From Lactuca virosa (taxonomy: Eukaryota > Streptophyta > Magnoliopsida > Asterales > Asteraceae): a stretch of DNA of 64,000 nucleotides. The stretch is from positions 263,495,851 through 263,559,850 of the forward strand of contig CAKMRJ010005634.1 in assembly GCA_928212115.1 (NCBI GenBank), given 5' to 3'. The position numbers and the translations under genes are program-made. Shown one piece after another: positions 9,896 to 21,464 of this stretch; position 1 is the stretch's first letter, and every line of letters begins with the position of its first letter. The notes beneath the pieces were generated by a model, which worked only from the letters and a program-made list of their open reading frames with translations, had not been told where the DNA came from and made no database searches.

Positions 9896-11516
9896 TTTAA
9901 GCAGCGAGAGCTAGGCGTTACCTTCAGCAGGGTTGTGCAGGATTTGTTGCCTATGTTATGGATACCCGAGAGATGGGTAAGGCAACGGTGGGCGATGTGC
10001 CCGTGGTACGAGAGTTTGCGGATGTATTTCCCGAGGAGTTACTCGGGATACCTCCGGAGAGGCAGGTAGAGTTCAGGATCGACCTAGTCCCGGGTGCGGC
10101 TCCGATAGCCAAGGCACCGTATCGGTTGGCTCCTCCTGAGATGCAGTTTCTCACAGCTGCAGGAGCTGTTAGATAAGGGATTCATTAGACCGAGCAGTTC
10201 AACCAGGGGAGCCCTGATTCTGTTTGTGAAGAAGAAGGACGGGTCGCATCGGATGTGTATAGATTATAGGGAGCTGAATAAGGTAACGGTGAAGAACCGT
10301 TACCCACTCCTAAGGATTGATGACCTCTTTGACCAGCTACAGGGAGCATCTTGGTTCTCCAAGATTGATTTGCGTTCAGGGTATCATCAGATGAGGGTCT
10401 GAGAGGAGGATGCGCAGAAGACTGCGTTTCGGACGCGTTATGGTCACTATGAGTTCGTGGAGATGCCTTTCGGGCTCACCAATGCCCCTGCCGCGTTCAT
10501 GGATCTCATGAACCTTGTGTGCAGACCGATGTTGGATCGGTCTGTGATAGTTTTTATTGACGATATCCTGGTCTACTCCAAGACGCAGGAGCAGCATGAG
10601 GAGCATCTGCGAGAGGTTTTGGATACTCTGAGGAGGAAGAGCTTGTACGCCAAGTTCTCTAAGTGCGAGTTCTGGTTGCGCGAGGTGCAGTTTCTTGGGC
10701 ACCTTGTCAACCAGAATGGGATTCTGGTCGACCCGGCCAATGTGGAGGCCGTGATGAGATGGGAGGTTCCGAAGTCTCCATCTGAGATTCGGAGTTTCCT
10801 GGGATTAGCCAGCTATTATCGGAGATTCATCTAGGATTTCTCCAAGATAGTTGTACCTTTGACTCGGCTAACAAAGAAGGCCGTAGTCTTTCGTTGGGGG
10901 CCTGAGCAGCAGGCTGCATTTGAGACATTGAGATAGAGATTGTGCGAGGCGCCAATCTTAGCTCTGCCGGAGGGCATGGAGGATTTTGTCGTATACTGCG
11001 ATGTGTCCATCTTGGTTTTGGGCGTAGTTTTGATGCAAAGAGGACATGTTATTGCTTACGCTTCGAGGCAGCTGAAGCCTTACAAAGAAAATTACCTGAC
11101 GCATGATTTGGAGCTGGGGGCTGTTGTTTTTGCCCTCAAGATTTAGCGCCATTACCTCTATAGGGTTTGTTGTACCATCTACACGGACCACAAGAGCCTG
11201 ATGTATCTCATGGACCAGCCGAATCTGAATATGATGCAGCGTCGGTGGCTTGATGTGGTGAAGGATTATGATTGTGAGATCCGCTACCACCCGGGGAAGG
11301 CCAATGTCGTGGCCGATGCGCTTAGCCGCAAGGCAGCGCTGATCAGGGACATCTGTATGAGGATGACCGTGGTGGCTCCATTGTTAGAGCGGATCCGAGA
11401 GGCCCAGCAGGAGGCGATGAAGGAGGAACACTGGAAGAGCGAGTGTATTGTGGGTCAAGTTTCCTCCTTCGACTATGATAGTCGAGGGTTATTGACTCTT
11501 CACTGTAGGTTGTGGG
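9896..11516 (+). pseudogene. pol: reverse transcriptase and RNase H of element B
   Basis: RT motifs include FPEELLGIPPERQVEFRIDL, MCIDYRELN, LRSGYHQM and FIDD (10553-10564); the connection region FLGLASYYRRF follows. RNase H carries YCDVS where relatives have YCDAS, then THDLELGAVVFALK and YHPGKANVVADALSRK. Stops: TGA at ~10400 (Arg position), TAG at 10832 (Gln), TAG at 10934 (Gln) and TAG at 11144 (Trp). A frameshift lies near 10150. The reading ends abruptly at the copia LTR. Confidence 0.85.
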
Positions 11517-12289
11517 TGTTGGATAAGGTGTCTAAGTCCATAACTATTTTTGGTATGTACTTGACCCGACCCGGCATGGTCCATTTGGGTTGCATGGCAT
11601 CTTGCATTTGGATAGACTAAATGAGAGAAATAACACTTGTGGTTTATTAATATATTATAAGTTCTAATATATTAATAGTATTATTTAATTAGTATTGATC
11701 AAGAACTAATCTAGGATTAATTAAGTGATCAAAAGATGACTAATTAAATATATGGGTTGATTATGTAAATCATACATAACTTGTATAGTGGGCTAAAAGG
11801 CTTCATGGATAATCAAGTTGGGTTAAACCCATTGGATGCTCCATGGAGGCTCCATGGGAGTTACAAACTCATGGGTCATGGAAATGAAGAGTCATGCCAC
11901 ATTAGGGTTTACATGATGTAACCCTAGATGTGACACACTATATAAAGAACATCATACTCACCAAAATCAGCTACACTAAGTTACAAGAGGGCTTGGCCGA
12001 TTTTTAGAGTGTTACACATTCTCTCAAAGTTATTCCAAAGCATTTGGTGTTGTGTGAAGCATTTGAGGCATCACACTTGGGGTGCTAGGCTCTCAAGGTT
12101 TCAAGGAATCATAACAACTACAAGGTATGTATTTCTAGCTATCTTTTATATTATAAAGTTCCCCATGTATGCTAGATAGGTTTATGAACCTTGGAAAAGT
12201 ATTTTGCATGTATTTTAGACAAACATAGATCCAAGGTTTCTAGGGTTGCATGTACACTTAGGAGTGTTAGAATTGCTCAAAACCCTTCA
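11517..12289 (+). repeat. 5' LTR of copia C
   Basis: 773 bp from TGTTGGATAAGG to AAAACCCTTCA, followed after one base by a primer-binding site. TATA box TATATAAAG at 11939-11947. An AT inverted repeat (TTAATATATTA, 7-bp loop, TAATATATTAA) lies around 11645-11675. Confidence 0.9.
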
Positions 12290-12290
12290 G

Positions 12291-12302
12291 TGGTATCAGA
12301 GC
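12291..12302 (+). promoter_or_regulatory. primer-binding site of copia C
   Basis: TGGTATCAGAGC, the complement of the 3' end of plant initiator methionine tRNA, one base after the LTR end. It primes minus-strand DNA synthesis. Confidence 0.92.
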
Positions 12303-12999
12303 CTAGGCTTGCTTGTCAATACTTGATGCAAAATAGTGTGAAAAAATCGTTTATGAGCTCTCTGCAGTGATGAACTCGCCGAGTCCATGGGGGGACTCGA
12401 CGAGTCCAAGCGAAAAATCAACCTACTCGGCGAGTAGTTCATGCACTCGACAACGGAGCATCAGAGTGCTATTTTCGTTTTTTTTTGCTGCTGGAAATGG
12501 ACTAGAAAACATTACCCTAAACTGTTTTGGTGTTTTTAAAACTTGTTTTAGTTGGTTGTAATGGTTGTTCTAATCCATTTACAATGGCTAATATCAAAAT
12601 TCCTGATTTTATGTGTTCTTGAAATTTTGATATTCATATCATGTTTTATGAGTTTAGATGATCATAGGAATTATGTGTAACTTCTTGCTAGTTTTAATTC
12701 TTGATCATTATGTGTGTTAATGGAATCCATAATTTGTCCTCAAGTTATGGATTACCAAAAGTTTTATATTTTAATGACCATTAAAGAAACACATAGGTTA
12801 CATAAAATGAGGAGTCGCTCATTTTAATGAACCAATTAATCTCATAAGTTATGAATTGAAGAGTTTTTGTAAAGTTACAAAACTTTCCCTCAAGTTTTGG
12901 AACTTGTAAAGTCATCTAGTTAACTTTAGTTCCAACCCCTAGAATTTTAAAAGTTAAAATTCAACCCTTATACTTTATTATATTAAAGTTAATAATATC

Positions 13000-13033
<34 letters not shown>

Positions 13034-13831
13034 GTATAAGATCAAGTCGTTTTACCGTTAGTAGGCCTCATTCACGAAGCCGGTCTATAAGGGGGGGTAT
13101 AAGTTGTTGTTGCCTATAAAATGGCAGCTTAATGGGTGTCCACTCTCACCCATCGCTTCCTTGACTGGTGAAGGGTCGTTAGCCGAACGGGTAGGACAGT
13201 AACTTAAAATTCTCATTAAAAGTATAATGATTATTATAAAGTAACTAAATGTTTTTAAATTCCCAATCTTAGTTACTTTAGGAAAATGTGAATAAGGTGC
13301 TAACCCATGAAATTACACTTTGCACTTTGATTAAGTCGTTAGTGGAGCGTGTGTGGTTAACCGGCACACTAACTTGGACTTAACAAGGTAGGCAAAGGGT
13401 GACTTAAGGTTTTTCATAGGTCGGTGGAGCGCGTGTGGTTAACCGGCACATCGATTAAGTGAAAAGACATTAAGGGTACCAAGTAATTTGCATGGTTACT
13501 TTCACCTTGTTTTGTGATCCTCGGTATCCCAGTCACAAAACATGAAGGGCACACTCGAGATTGAAACATGCCATTGAAAAGTTCAATGAATCTCAAAAGA
13601 ATCTAGGAATTTCTAAAAACCAAATAAAACCTAATAATTTATATTTCGTTTTCATGGTGGAAATTGGTGAATCGTCATTCACCTACCTTTCAAATATGTT
13701 ATAGCTTAGATTACGGCATCCCTCTTCTAAGTTATAATATATTGTGATTGGATCCTAGCCTTAATATTACATTTGGGGTTTTATTAAGGACTATCTCTAT
13801 ATCTAAACTAAACTTGTTTTCTTCTTTTTAG
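12303..13831 (+). other. untranslated leader of copia C
   Basis: About 1.5 kb without a meaningful ORF. It holds three ACTCG-N-CGAGT palindromes (12373-12436), an AT microsatellite near 12990-13032, and a directly repeated GTGTGGTTAACCGGCACA in two places (~13350 and ~13432). A short ORF starting 12367 only crosses the palindromes and is not considered a gene. Confidence 0.7.
12373..12436. repeat. ACTCG-N-CGAGT palindromes in the copia leader
   Basis: AACTCGCCGAGTC (12373-12385), GACTCGACGAGTC (12394-12406) and TACTCGGCGAGTA (12424-12436). The second and third are symmetric out to the outer base pair, G.C in one and T.A in the other. The same core occurs in the gypsy LTRs of G and H. Confidence 0.85.
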
Positions 13832-14702
13832 ATGTTTTCCAACAATGCTGCTCCTGGCTCAAACCCTAATGGCTCCTTCTCTCTCATGAACCTTTGTGGG
13901 AGAGTCATCTTTGATGGATCCAACTTTACTGACTGGATCAGAAACATCAGGATGGTCACTCGATACGAGAACAAGGAATATGTTCTCGACAAGGAGCTTA
14001 AGGTACCTGAGCCAACTGCTACTCCTGAGGAGTTTGCTGAATATGAGGCACATGAAAGAGATGCTACAAAGTGGCATGCATCATGATGGCCACTATGACA
14101 GCCGAGCTCCAAAAGTCCTATGAGGACTACTATCCTTTTGAGATGCACCAGGATTTGATGGACCGCTACCATCAGAGTGCTCGTCAAGAGCGATATGAAA
14201 TCATCTCCTCTATGATCACAACCCGAATGAAAGATGGTGAACCCATCACGGGCCACATGCAGAAAATGCAAAGGTTGTGGACCGATTGATGAAGTTGAAT
14301 GTGAACTTCCCAGAGGAGTTAGCAATAGATATTATTTTGCACTCCTTACCTTCGTGTTATGATCAATTCCGCATGACATACCACATGAACAAGGAGGAAG
14401 TTACACTTAGCTAACTTCAAGGACTCCTTAAGACCGCATAATCAGGTCTCAAAGGTAAGTCGGTTGTGACCACTCCTACTCCTACTCCAAACTCCGCTCC
14501 TGTCCTGGCAATCGGGAAAGGTAGAGGGAAGAAGAGGAAGAACCCTTCGAAGGGTACCAAGGGTAAGACCCTTGATGGCTCCTCTTCTAGCGGAACCAAG
14601 AAAGGTTTCGTTACACCTTCTTCTGATCCCAAAAGAGGCTGAATGCTTCTATTGCCATGAAAGGCGCACTGGAAGCGGAACTGCCCAAAGTACCAGCAAG
14701 AT
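13832..14702 (+). pseudogene. gag: gag of copia C, broken
   Basis: Copia-type capsid start: the segment LCGRVIFDGSNFTDWIRNIR is typical of the N-terminal part of plant copia Gag. The frame breaks around 14080, continues in the 14071-14289 frame, then breaks again near 14280. Stops follow near 14412 and 14440. A degenerate knuckle ECFYCHE precedes a basic stretch near 14641-14700, where the His and last Cys are displaced by an indel. No complete Gag can be made. Confidence 0.8.
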
Positions 14703-15345
14703 TTGAAGGATGGGAAAGTGAAACCCAACCATGCAGGTATTTACACTATCTTATCTAATAACTCACCCTATTCTAACTCTTGGGTCCTTGATACCGGTTG
14801 CGCTATTCATATTTGTTCTGATTTGCAGGGACTAAGAAGAAGTGAGAATGTGGAGCATGGAAAGATAAACTTGATCATGGGGAATAGGAAAGTTTCACCT
14901 GTCACCAAGATTGGAGTTTATACTTTGTTGCTAAGTAGTGGGTTTACTTTAGATTTGAATAAATGTTGTTATTCGCCAGAAATGGCAAGAATGTTATTTT
15001 TTCCTTTCATGCTTTGTACAACCAAGGTTTTACCTTTTCTTTTGATAATGAAATTGGTGGAATAAATGATTTCTTTAATAATGTGTTTTATTTTAAAGAA
15101 TTACCTTGTGATGGTGTGTACGAAGTTGTGTCTGTTGTAGATAATTTAGGAAATAATGTGTTGTGTATTGATTCTACTAATGATAATAACTTGGATAAGG
15201 CATCATTATGGCATTGTCGTCTTGGACATGTAAGCAAGAAACGCATAGGCCAACTCCAAAAGGATGGAGTTTTGGAATCATTTGACCTAAAGTCAGATGA
15301 TAGTTGTGAATCATGCTTACTTGGAAAATGACAAAGTCACCCTTC
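14703..15345 (+). pseudogene. pol: protease and integrase zinc domain of copia C
   Basis: Protease active site WVLDTGCAIHIC near 14778-14813, with the D-T-G triplet intact. A frameshift lies near 14980. The pre-integrase HHCC zinc domain then reads WHCRLGHVSKKRI and CESCLLGK (15207-15330). A further frame change near 15325 leads into the integrase core. Confidence 0.83.
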
Positions 15346-16897
15346 ATAGGCTCTTGTGCTAGGGGTGAAGGTTTGTTGGATCTAGTGCACACGGATGTGT
15401 GTGGACCCTTCAAAACTGCCACAAGGGATGCTAATCGTTATTATGTGACTTTTACAGATGATTATAGTAGATATGGATATGTCTACTTAATCAAGCATAA
15501 GTCAGAGACTTTCGAAAGGTTTAAAGAGTTTAAACAGGAAGTCGAGAATCAATTGGGCAGGAACATTAAGATGCTTCGATCCGATCGCGGTGGGTGAGTA
15601 TCTTAGTACTGAGTTCCTCGACTATCTTAGGGAATGTGGGGTTGTCTCACAATTGACACCTCCCAGGACACCACAGTTGAATGGTGTAGCTGAGAGGCGT
15701 AATCGAACCTTGTTGGACATGGTTCGTTCCATGATGAGTCGAGCTACGCTACCAATCTCATTTTGGGGGTATGCCTTAGAGACTGCCGCCCATATCCTTA
15801 ATCTGGTCCCTACAAAGAAGGTTGCCAAAACACCTCACGAGATGCTGACTGGAAAAGTTCCTAGTCTAGCCCACATCAAGATTTGGGGTTGCGAGGCTTT
15901 CGTGAGACACGAGACTCACGAAAAGCTCGAACCTCGAAGTGAGAGGTGTATTTTCATCGGCTACCCACAGAAATCCTTTGGTTACCTCTTCTACAGACCT
16001 AGTGAGAATGTGGTCTTTGTAGCAAGGAGGGGTGTCTTTCGAGAAAGAGAGTTCATAAGCCAAGGAAACAGTGGGAGGCAAATTGACCTTGAAGAAATTC
16101 AAGAGTCAAGTGGTGAAGGAACCTCAAACCCTAGCAGTCAACTTGAGGAGGAAACTCTTGTTGATCCAATTGACGAATCTGTACCTCTGAGGCGTTCCAC
16201 AAGGGTTAGGAATGCACCTGAGCACTACTATGGTTTCCATATTACTGCGGAAGGTGAGACACTTATCAGTGATGAGACATTGGTAAGTCTGGATGAACCT
16301 AACAGCTATGCGGAAGCCATGGCAGGCCCCGAGTCTGCTAAATGGAAAAAGGCAATGGACAACGAGATACAGTCCATGTATGACAATCAGGTATGGGACT
16401 TGGTTAACAATGTACCAGGTCGTAAGACAGTAGGGTGCAAATGGATCTTCAAGAAGAAGACCGACATGGATGGTAATGTACACACTTATAAGGCACGATT
16501 GGTTGCAAAGGTTTTTCTCAAACTCCAGGAGTTGATTATGATGAGACCTTTTCACCAGGCCAAGATTAAGTCTATTAGAGTATTGTTAGCCATAGCTGCA
16601 TTTCATGACTATGAAATATGGCAAATGGATGTCAAAACCGCTTTCCTCAATGGAAAGTTGGCTGAGGATGTTTACATGAATCAGCCAGAGGGTTTTGTAA
16701 GTACAGAATACCCTAATAGAGTGTGTAAGCTTGAGAAATCCATTTATGGATTAAAGCAAGCACCTCGCAGATGGAATCTTTGCTTTGATGAGAAAGTCAA
16801 AGAGTTTGGCTTTTCGAGGAGTGAAGATGAATCTTGTGTATATGTCAAGGCTAGTGGGAGTATAGTTAGATTTTTGGTACTATATGTGGATGACTAA
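15313..16897 (+). pseudogene. pol: integrase core and reverse transcriptase (N part) of copia C
   Basis: Integrase core with DVCGPF, FTDDYSRYGYVYL and RSDRGG, a frameshift at ~15595, then a long open stretch of 435 codons (15590-16897). That stretch holds TPPRTPQLNGVAERRNRTL, the WGCEAFVRH hinge, the RRSTRVRN linker and RT motifs (VGCKWIFKKK, QMDVKTAFLNG, SIYGLKQAPR and YVDD at 16883-16894). A stop codon TAA (16895) directly follows YVDD. An indel near 16520-16555 alters the usual segment after LVAKG. Copia order (integrase before RT) is plain. Confidence 0.87.
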
Positions 16898-17877
16898 CTA
16901 CTCATAGGAAATGACATCCCGACCTTGCAGGAAGTGAAGTCCTGGCTCGGGAAGTGTTTCGCTATGAAAGACCTAGGAGAAGCTGCCTATATTCTAGGGA
17001 TAAGGATTCTGAGAGATCAGAGTAAAAGACTAATTGGGCTTAGTCAGAGTACATACTTGGAGAAGGTGCTGAAGAGGTTTAGCATGCAAGATTCCAAGAA
17101 AGGAGAGTTACCCATCCAGAGTAACGCTAGACTGAGTAAGTCTCAGAGCCCGAGTACCGAGGTTGAGATAGTAGAAATGAGTCAAGTATCTTATGCTTCT
17201 GCAGTAGGTTCGATCATGTATGCTATGACCTGCACTCGTCCTGATGTAGCCTTTGCTTTGAGCATGGTTAGCAGGTATCAGGGGAACCCTGGTAAGGCTC
17301 ACTGGACAGCGGTAAAGAATATTCTCAAGTACCTGCGAAGGACTAAGGACTGGATCCTTACCCTTGGAGGGAGTGATGACTTGAGAGTTGTAGGGTATAG
17401 TGATGCTAGCTTCCAGACTGATAGGGATAATTTCCGCCCTCAGTCGGGCTGGGTCTTTACCTTAAATGGAGTAGCTATCTCTTGGAAAAGTTCCAAGCAG
17501 GAGACAATGGCTGATTCAACTTTCGAATCAGAGTATATAGCGGCAAGCGAGGCAGCAAAGGAGGCGATATGGCTGAAGAACTTCATTGGAGATCTTGGAG
17601 TTGTACCAGCTATTAAGGAGCCTATGGAAATCTTCTGTGATAGTGAAAGTGTTGTTGCCTTAGCAAAGGAACCAAGGGATCACGGGAGATCCAAACACAC
17701 ATTGACAGAAAATACCATTTCATCAGACATCGTATAGAAGAAAGACTCCTCATGGCGAAGAGGGTATCATCGGATGAGAACCCGGCAGATCCCCTCACGA
17801 AGGGACTGGGTAGGGTTAAGCATCTCCAGCATGCAAGGAGCAGAGGGCTGAAGGATGATATTAGTTTTAGTAGTTAG
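16898..17877 (+). pseudogene. pol: reverse transcriptase C part and RNase H of copia C
   Basis: Continues after the stop with LLIGND, LGEAAYILGI, then the RNase H signature: SYASAVGSIMYAMTCTRPD, GYSDASFQTD, GWVFTLNG and ESEYIAASEAAKEAIWLK. A frameshift near 17696 separates the final ~60 codons, which include a recognisable NPADPLTKGLG in another frame and end with TAG at 17875. RNase H active-site acidic residues (YSDAS, ESEY) are present. The enzyme as encoded is split. Confidence 0.85.
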
Positions 17878-18719
17878 ATAATTTTGAAATATGTAAAGTG
17901 TAATTGACATTTGATGATGAATAAAAGTTGTGTTTATTTATGAGTAAAGTGTTGCTATCTTTTGTCAATCGTTTACTATTATTTCTTTACATGTTTTGAC
18001 TTCCAGAATATTTATGTTGTGTTTACATATTACTCAAATTATCCACAGTCAGTCATATGTCGGAAGTAGATATGAAGTAAGACTGTCATGGGTTGGCTGT
18101 AGAGATCTAAGATGTTGGACATGGCCTCAACACTCATGAGTGCTCATAAGTTCTGAGTATTGGATTCAACCCACGATCGCTGGTATCACTTCATGGAAAT
18201 TTATCTTGAGTGATCGCGAGACGGTAATATCATATAAGTCTTCAAACCTAGAGATATGCCTTGTTGACTATGAGTTAGTTATGCATTGATCGTGCGAAAA
18301 CGCATTGGTAACTCGATGTTATAAAACGTGCTTTTGTGTGTGATTTAGCAAATAGTAGAACAAGCATATGAGTCAAAAGTTTATCTGTTCCTTCTTGGAT
18401 TAGAAGCGATATCTGGTCCCCTCGATGATTTTGTTTTGACCCATGTACCGGGCCCGGTCAGAACTAAGTTGATGTGTTCAATTAAGTTCTATGTCAAACA
18501 AATCGGAAATCGGGAAACAAACTGCTGGACAAAAGTAAGACATTGTTCCATGTATTTGTCTGGCTGATATCTAGAACAGAGGATTATATGATCACTTATC
18601 TGAAATGGCGTACCATCATCTTCTCAGTTCCGAGAAACCTTGAAAAGAGCTACGATTCCTGATCGGTTCCTGAAGTCATACTTGCAGTTATAGTTATTAG
18701 ACTTATCCAAGTGGGAGAC
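17878..18719 (+). other. 3' untranslated region and polypurine tract of copia C
   Basis: About 840 bp without ORFs between pol and the 3' LTR. It ends in AAGTGGGAGA (18709-18718), the polypurine tract one base before TGTTGG. Conserved patches (the CACAGTC...AAGACTGTCATG stretch and CCCCTCGATGATTT) recur before the LTRs at 20005 and, more diverged, 37854. Confidence 0.75.
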
Positions 18720-19495
18720 TGTTGGATAAGGTGTCTAAGTCCATAACTATTTCTGGTATGTACTTGACCCGACCCGGCATGGTCCATTTGGGTTGCATGG
18801 CATCATGCATTTGGATAGACTAAATGAGAGAAATAACACTTGTGGTTTATTAATATATTATAAGTTCTAATATATTAATAGTATTATTTAATTAGTATTG
18901 ATCAAGAATTAATCTAGGATTAATTAAGTGATCAAAAGATGACTAATTAAATATATGGGGGTTGATTATGTAAATCATCCATAACTTGTATTGTGGGCTA
19001 AAAGGCTTCATGGATAATCAAGTTGGGTTAAACCCATTGGATGCTCCATGGAGGCTCCTGGGAGTTACAAACCCATGGGTCATGGAAATGAAGAGTCATG
19101 CCACATTAGGGTTTACATGGTGTGACCCTAGATGTGACACACTATATAAGCAACATGTTCTCCACCAAAATCGGCTACACATAGTTACAAGAGGGCTTGG
19201 CTGATTTTTGCTAGTGTTACACTTCTCTCAAGTTTACTCCAAAAGCATTTGGTGTTGTGTGAAGCATTTGAGGCATCACACTTGGGGTGCTAGGCTCTCA
19301 AGGTTTCAAGGCATCATAACAACTACAAGGTATGTATTTCTAGCTATCTTTTATATTATAAAGTTCCCCATGTATGCTAGATAGGGTTATGAACCTTGGA
19401 AAAAGTATTTTGCATGTATTATAGACAAACATAGATCCAAGGTTTCTAGGGTTGCATGTACACTTAGGAGTGTTAGAATTGCTCAAAACCCTTCA
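18720..19495 (+). repeat. 3' LTR of copia C
   Basis: 776 bp, same ends and internal landmarks as the 5' LTR at 11517 and nearly the same sequence. TATA-like TATATAAGC lies near 19143. Confidence 0.9.
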
Positions 19496-20262
19496 TGATC
19501 ATGATACGATAATATCTTATATTCTTCAAACCTAGAGATATGAGTTGTTGCCTATGAGTTGGTTATACATTGACTGTCGAAACGCATTGGTAATCATGTT
19601 AGAAAACGTGCCTTTTGTAATGATTCAACAAGTAGTAGGACAAGCATATGAGTCGAAGTTTATCCATTCCTTTACCCTTGATGGGATAAAAGTGATATCT
19701 GTGGGCCCCTCGATGATTTAGTGATGACATCCCTAAGTGCTTGGCCAAGCCCGGACTAATTTGATTTCTTCAATTAGTCGGCTGTCTTAAATCGGAAATC
19801 AGGAAACAACAAATGGACAGAGAGAATGATTATAATCCATGTCTTAGTCCATATGATATCTAGAATGGAGGAATATATGATCCCTTATCTAATGGACGCG
19901 TCATTGATTTGTTCAGAGTTCGACAGCGGCTTTAAGAGCTACGATTGCTAGTCGTGTCTTGGAGTCATACACAATAATAGTTTTAGACTTATCCAAGTGG
20001 GAGCTGTTGGATTAGATGTCTAAGCTCATAACTATTATTGGTATGTACTCGACCCGAAGTAGCATGGTCCATTTGGGTTGCACTTCACCGGAACAATTTA
20101 TATGGATAGTCTTTTGAGAATAAGATGCTTATGATTTATATAAATATATTATAAGTTCTAATATATTAATATGGAATCGTATTATTTAATTAGTATTGAT
20201 CAAGAATTAATTTAGAATTAATTTTTGTGATCAAAAGGAACTAATTAATATGGACTCTTATA

Positions 20263-20312
<50 letters not shown>

Positions 20313-20796
20313 GGAATGGCCAAGTTCATTTAGGTAGGGCTAAGCTTTCATGATAGTCCATGGAGTGTTTAAACCCATGATCCTATGGAATGAAGGTCAG
20401 GGTATTAGGTTTTACATGAATGTAACCCTAATCCTCCATACTATATAAAGAGGTCTTTGGCACATGAAATGGCACTAGAGTGTGTGTGTAAACAAGAGTG
20501 GGCCAATTTCTAGTGTGCTTACTATTCTCTCAAGTTTTCCAAGGTCTTTTGGTGATTTTTGATTCCACTTGAGGCTTCCACACTATTGAGGCTAAGCTCT
20601 TAAAGTGCAAGACTTCAAGCTACATCAAAATGTATGTCATCTAACTAGGCTTTTGTAGTATAGTTGCTCTAATATTATGCTAGTTAGGATGAAACCTTGG
20701 AATATTGAATATCTGCATGTATAATAGAGAAAACATAGATCCAAGGTTTATAGGGTTGCATGTACACCATAGGAGTGTTAGAATGCTAAAAGCCCA
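19496..20796 (+). mobile_element. copia D remnant: 3' untranslated tail plus LTR
   Basis: 19496-20004 resembles the 3' untranslated region of copia C and ends in the same polypurine tract AAGTGGGAGC. The LTR runs from TGTTGGATTAGATG (20005) to AAAAGCCCA (20796) and is closer to the solo LTR at 4151 than to the LTRs of C. TATA box at 20442-20450. The 5' part and coding region are missing. The LTR ends within the upstream ORF of gypsy element E. Confidence 0.82.
20262..20312. repeat. AT microsatellite in the LTR of copia D
   Basis: About 50 bp of almost pure TA dinucleotide, absent at the matching place of the solo LTR at 4151. Confidence 0.9.
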
Positions 20797-21049
20797 TTAG
20801 ACAGCCATCAACCGAATCATGGAAGTTAATGCCAATGCGGGAGTTAATACAGTCCGCATTCGTCGTCTTGAAGATGCTCGTGACAGAGCAATGAGAGACA
20901 ATGAAGCTTTACTGCAAGAGTTAGCTGTAACTCGAGCTGAAGTCATAGAGCTCCGAGCACGCCTGACAATGTATGAAAGACATCTGCTTGCTGTGAAGCG
21001 TCAGCTGGCTGAGTTGAGGTTTCGTCCAAATGATACCCATCGCCAGTAG
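20797..21049 (+). pseudogene. C-terminal part of the upstream coiled-coil ORF, element E
   Basis: About 80 codons homologous to the C-terminal half of the 146-769 ORF. The shared segment is NANAGVNTVRIRRLE versus NSGVNTVRIRQLE, followed by a charged coiled-coil-like region. The 5' half is cut off by the copia D LTR. It is open to a TAG at 21047. The first ATG (20819) is internal, so this is a remnant. Confidence 0.75.
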
Positions 21050-21464
21050 TAGATGCTCTACTCATTTCATGTTCACTCTTTTGGTTATAGTTAAAGTCTA
21101 CGGATATGTTCTAGCGTTATTTTTCATGTTTTTCAGTAGGACCGCGAAAATTTCATTTTCGGTAGGTCAGTATGATGTCGATGTTTTTCCCAAAATTTGG
21201 TATATTGTAGACCTGTTTAGGGTCAAGTTTTCCAGACTTTATGTATTCAATATGCCAATTTAATCGACATGCGTTTTCATACTCTTTGAAAAATAACCAC
21301 TCAATTTCATATCATCCTGTTACAAGTTGTACTTGTTATAAACTTCTATTTCCAATTCATTACAAGATTCATGTTGAACTAAATGTTTTAGTTCAGAGAT
21401 ATCAAAATTCATATTCACTCTTGATATCTTACCATCTTTGTATCTTTTAACTTTTATAAGAAAG

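Larger units (their letters stand above)
9138..11516 (+). mobile_element. Ty3/gypsy element B fragment (gag tail to RNase H)
   Basis: Starts in the middle of gag, exactly where LTR A ends, and stops exactly where the copia C LTR begins. It is the host of element A; its 5' half should lie left of the window. Its protein resembles elements G and H (gag tail PDVV(A/T)G, RT with LVNQNGILVDPA) more than A and E. The part from integrase onward is missing from the window. Confidence 0.85.
11517..19495 (+). mobile_element. Ty1/copia element C with both LTRs
   Basis: 5' LTR, PBS, long leader, gag, protease, integrase, RT and RNase H in copia order (integrase before RT), 3' untranslated region, polypurine tract and 3' LTR. 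The two LTRs are nearly identical. Flanking 5-mers GTGGG (left) and TGATC (right) do not match, so the outer ends probably do not derive from one undisturbed insertion. The right flank is the tail of another copia element. Gag and pol carry several stops and frameshifts. Confidence 0.9.

Noticed and set aside
12367..12561. 64-codon ORF in the copia leader
   Set aside because: Ser/Thr-rich translation of the palindromes; no homologue or conserved start.
13828..14325. 165-codon ORF on the minus strand
   Set aside because: Antisense shadow of copia C gag.
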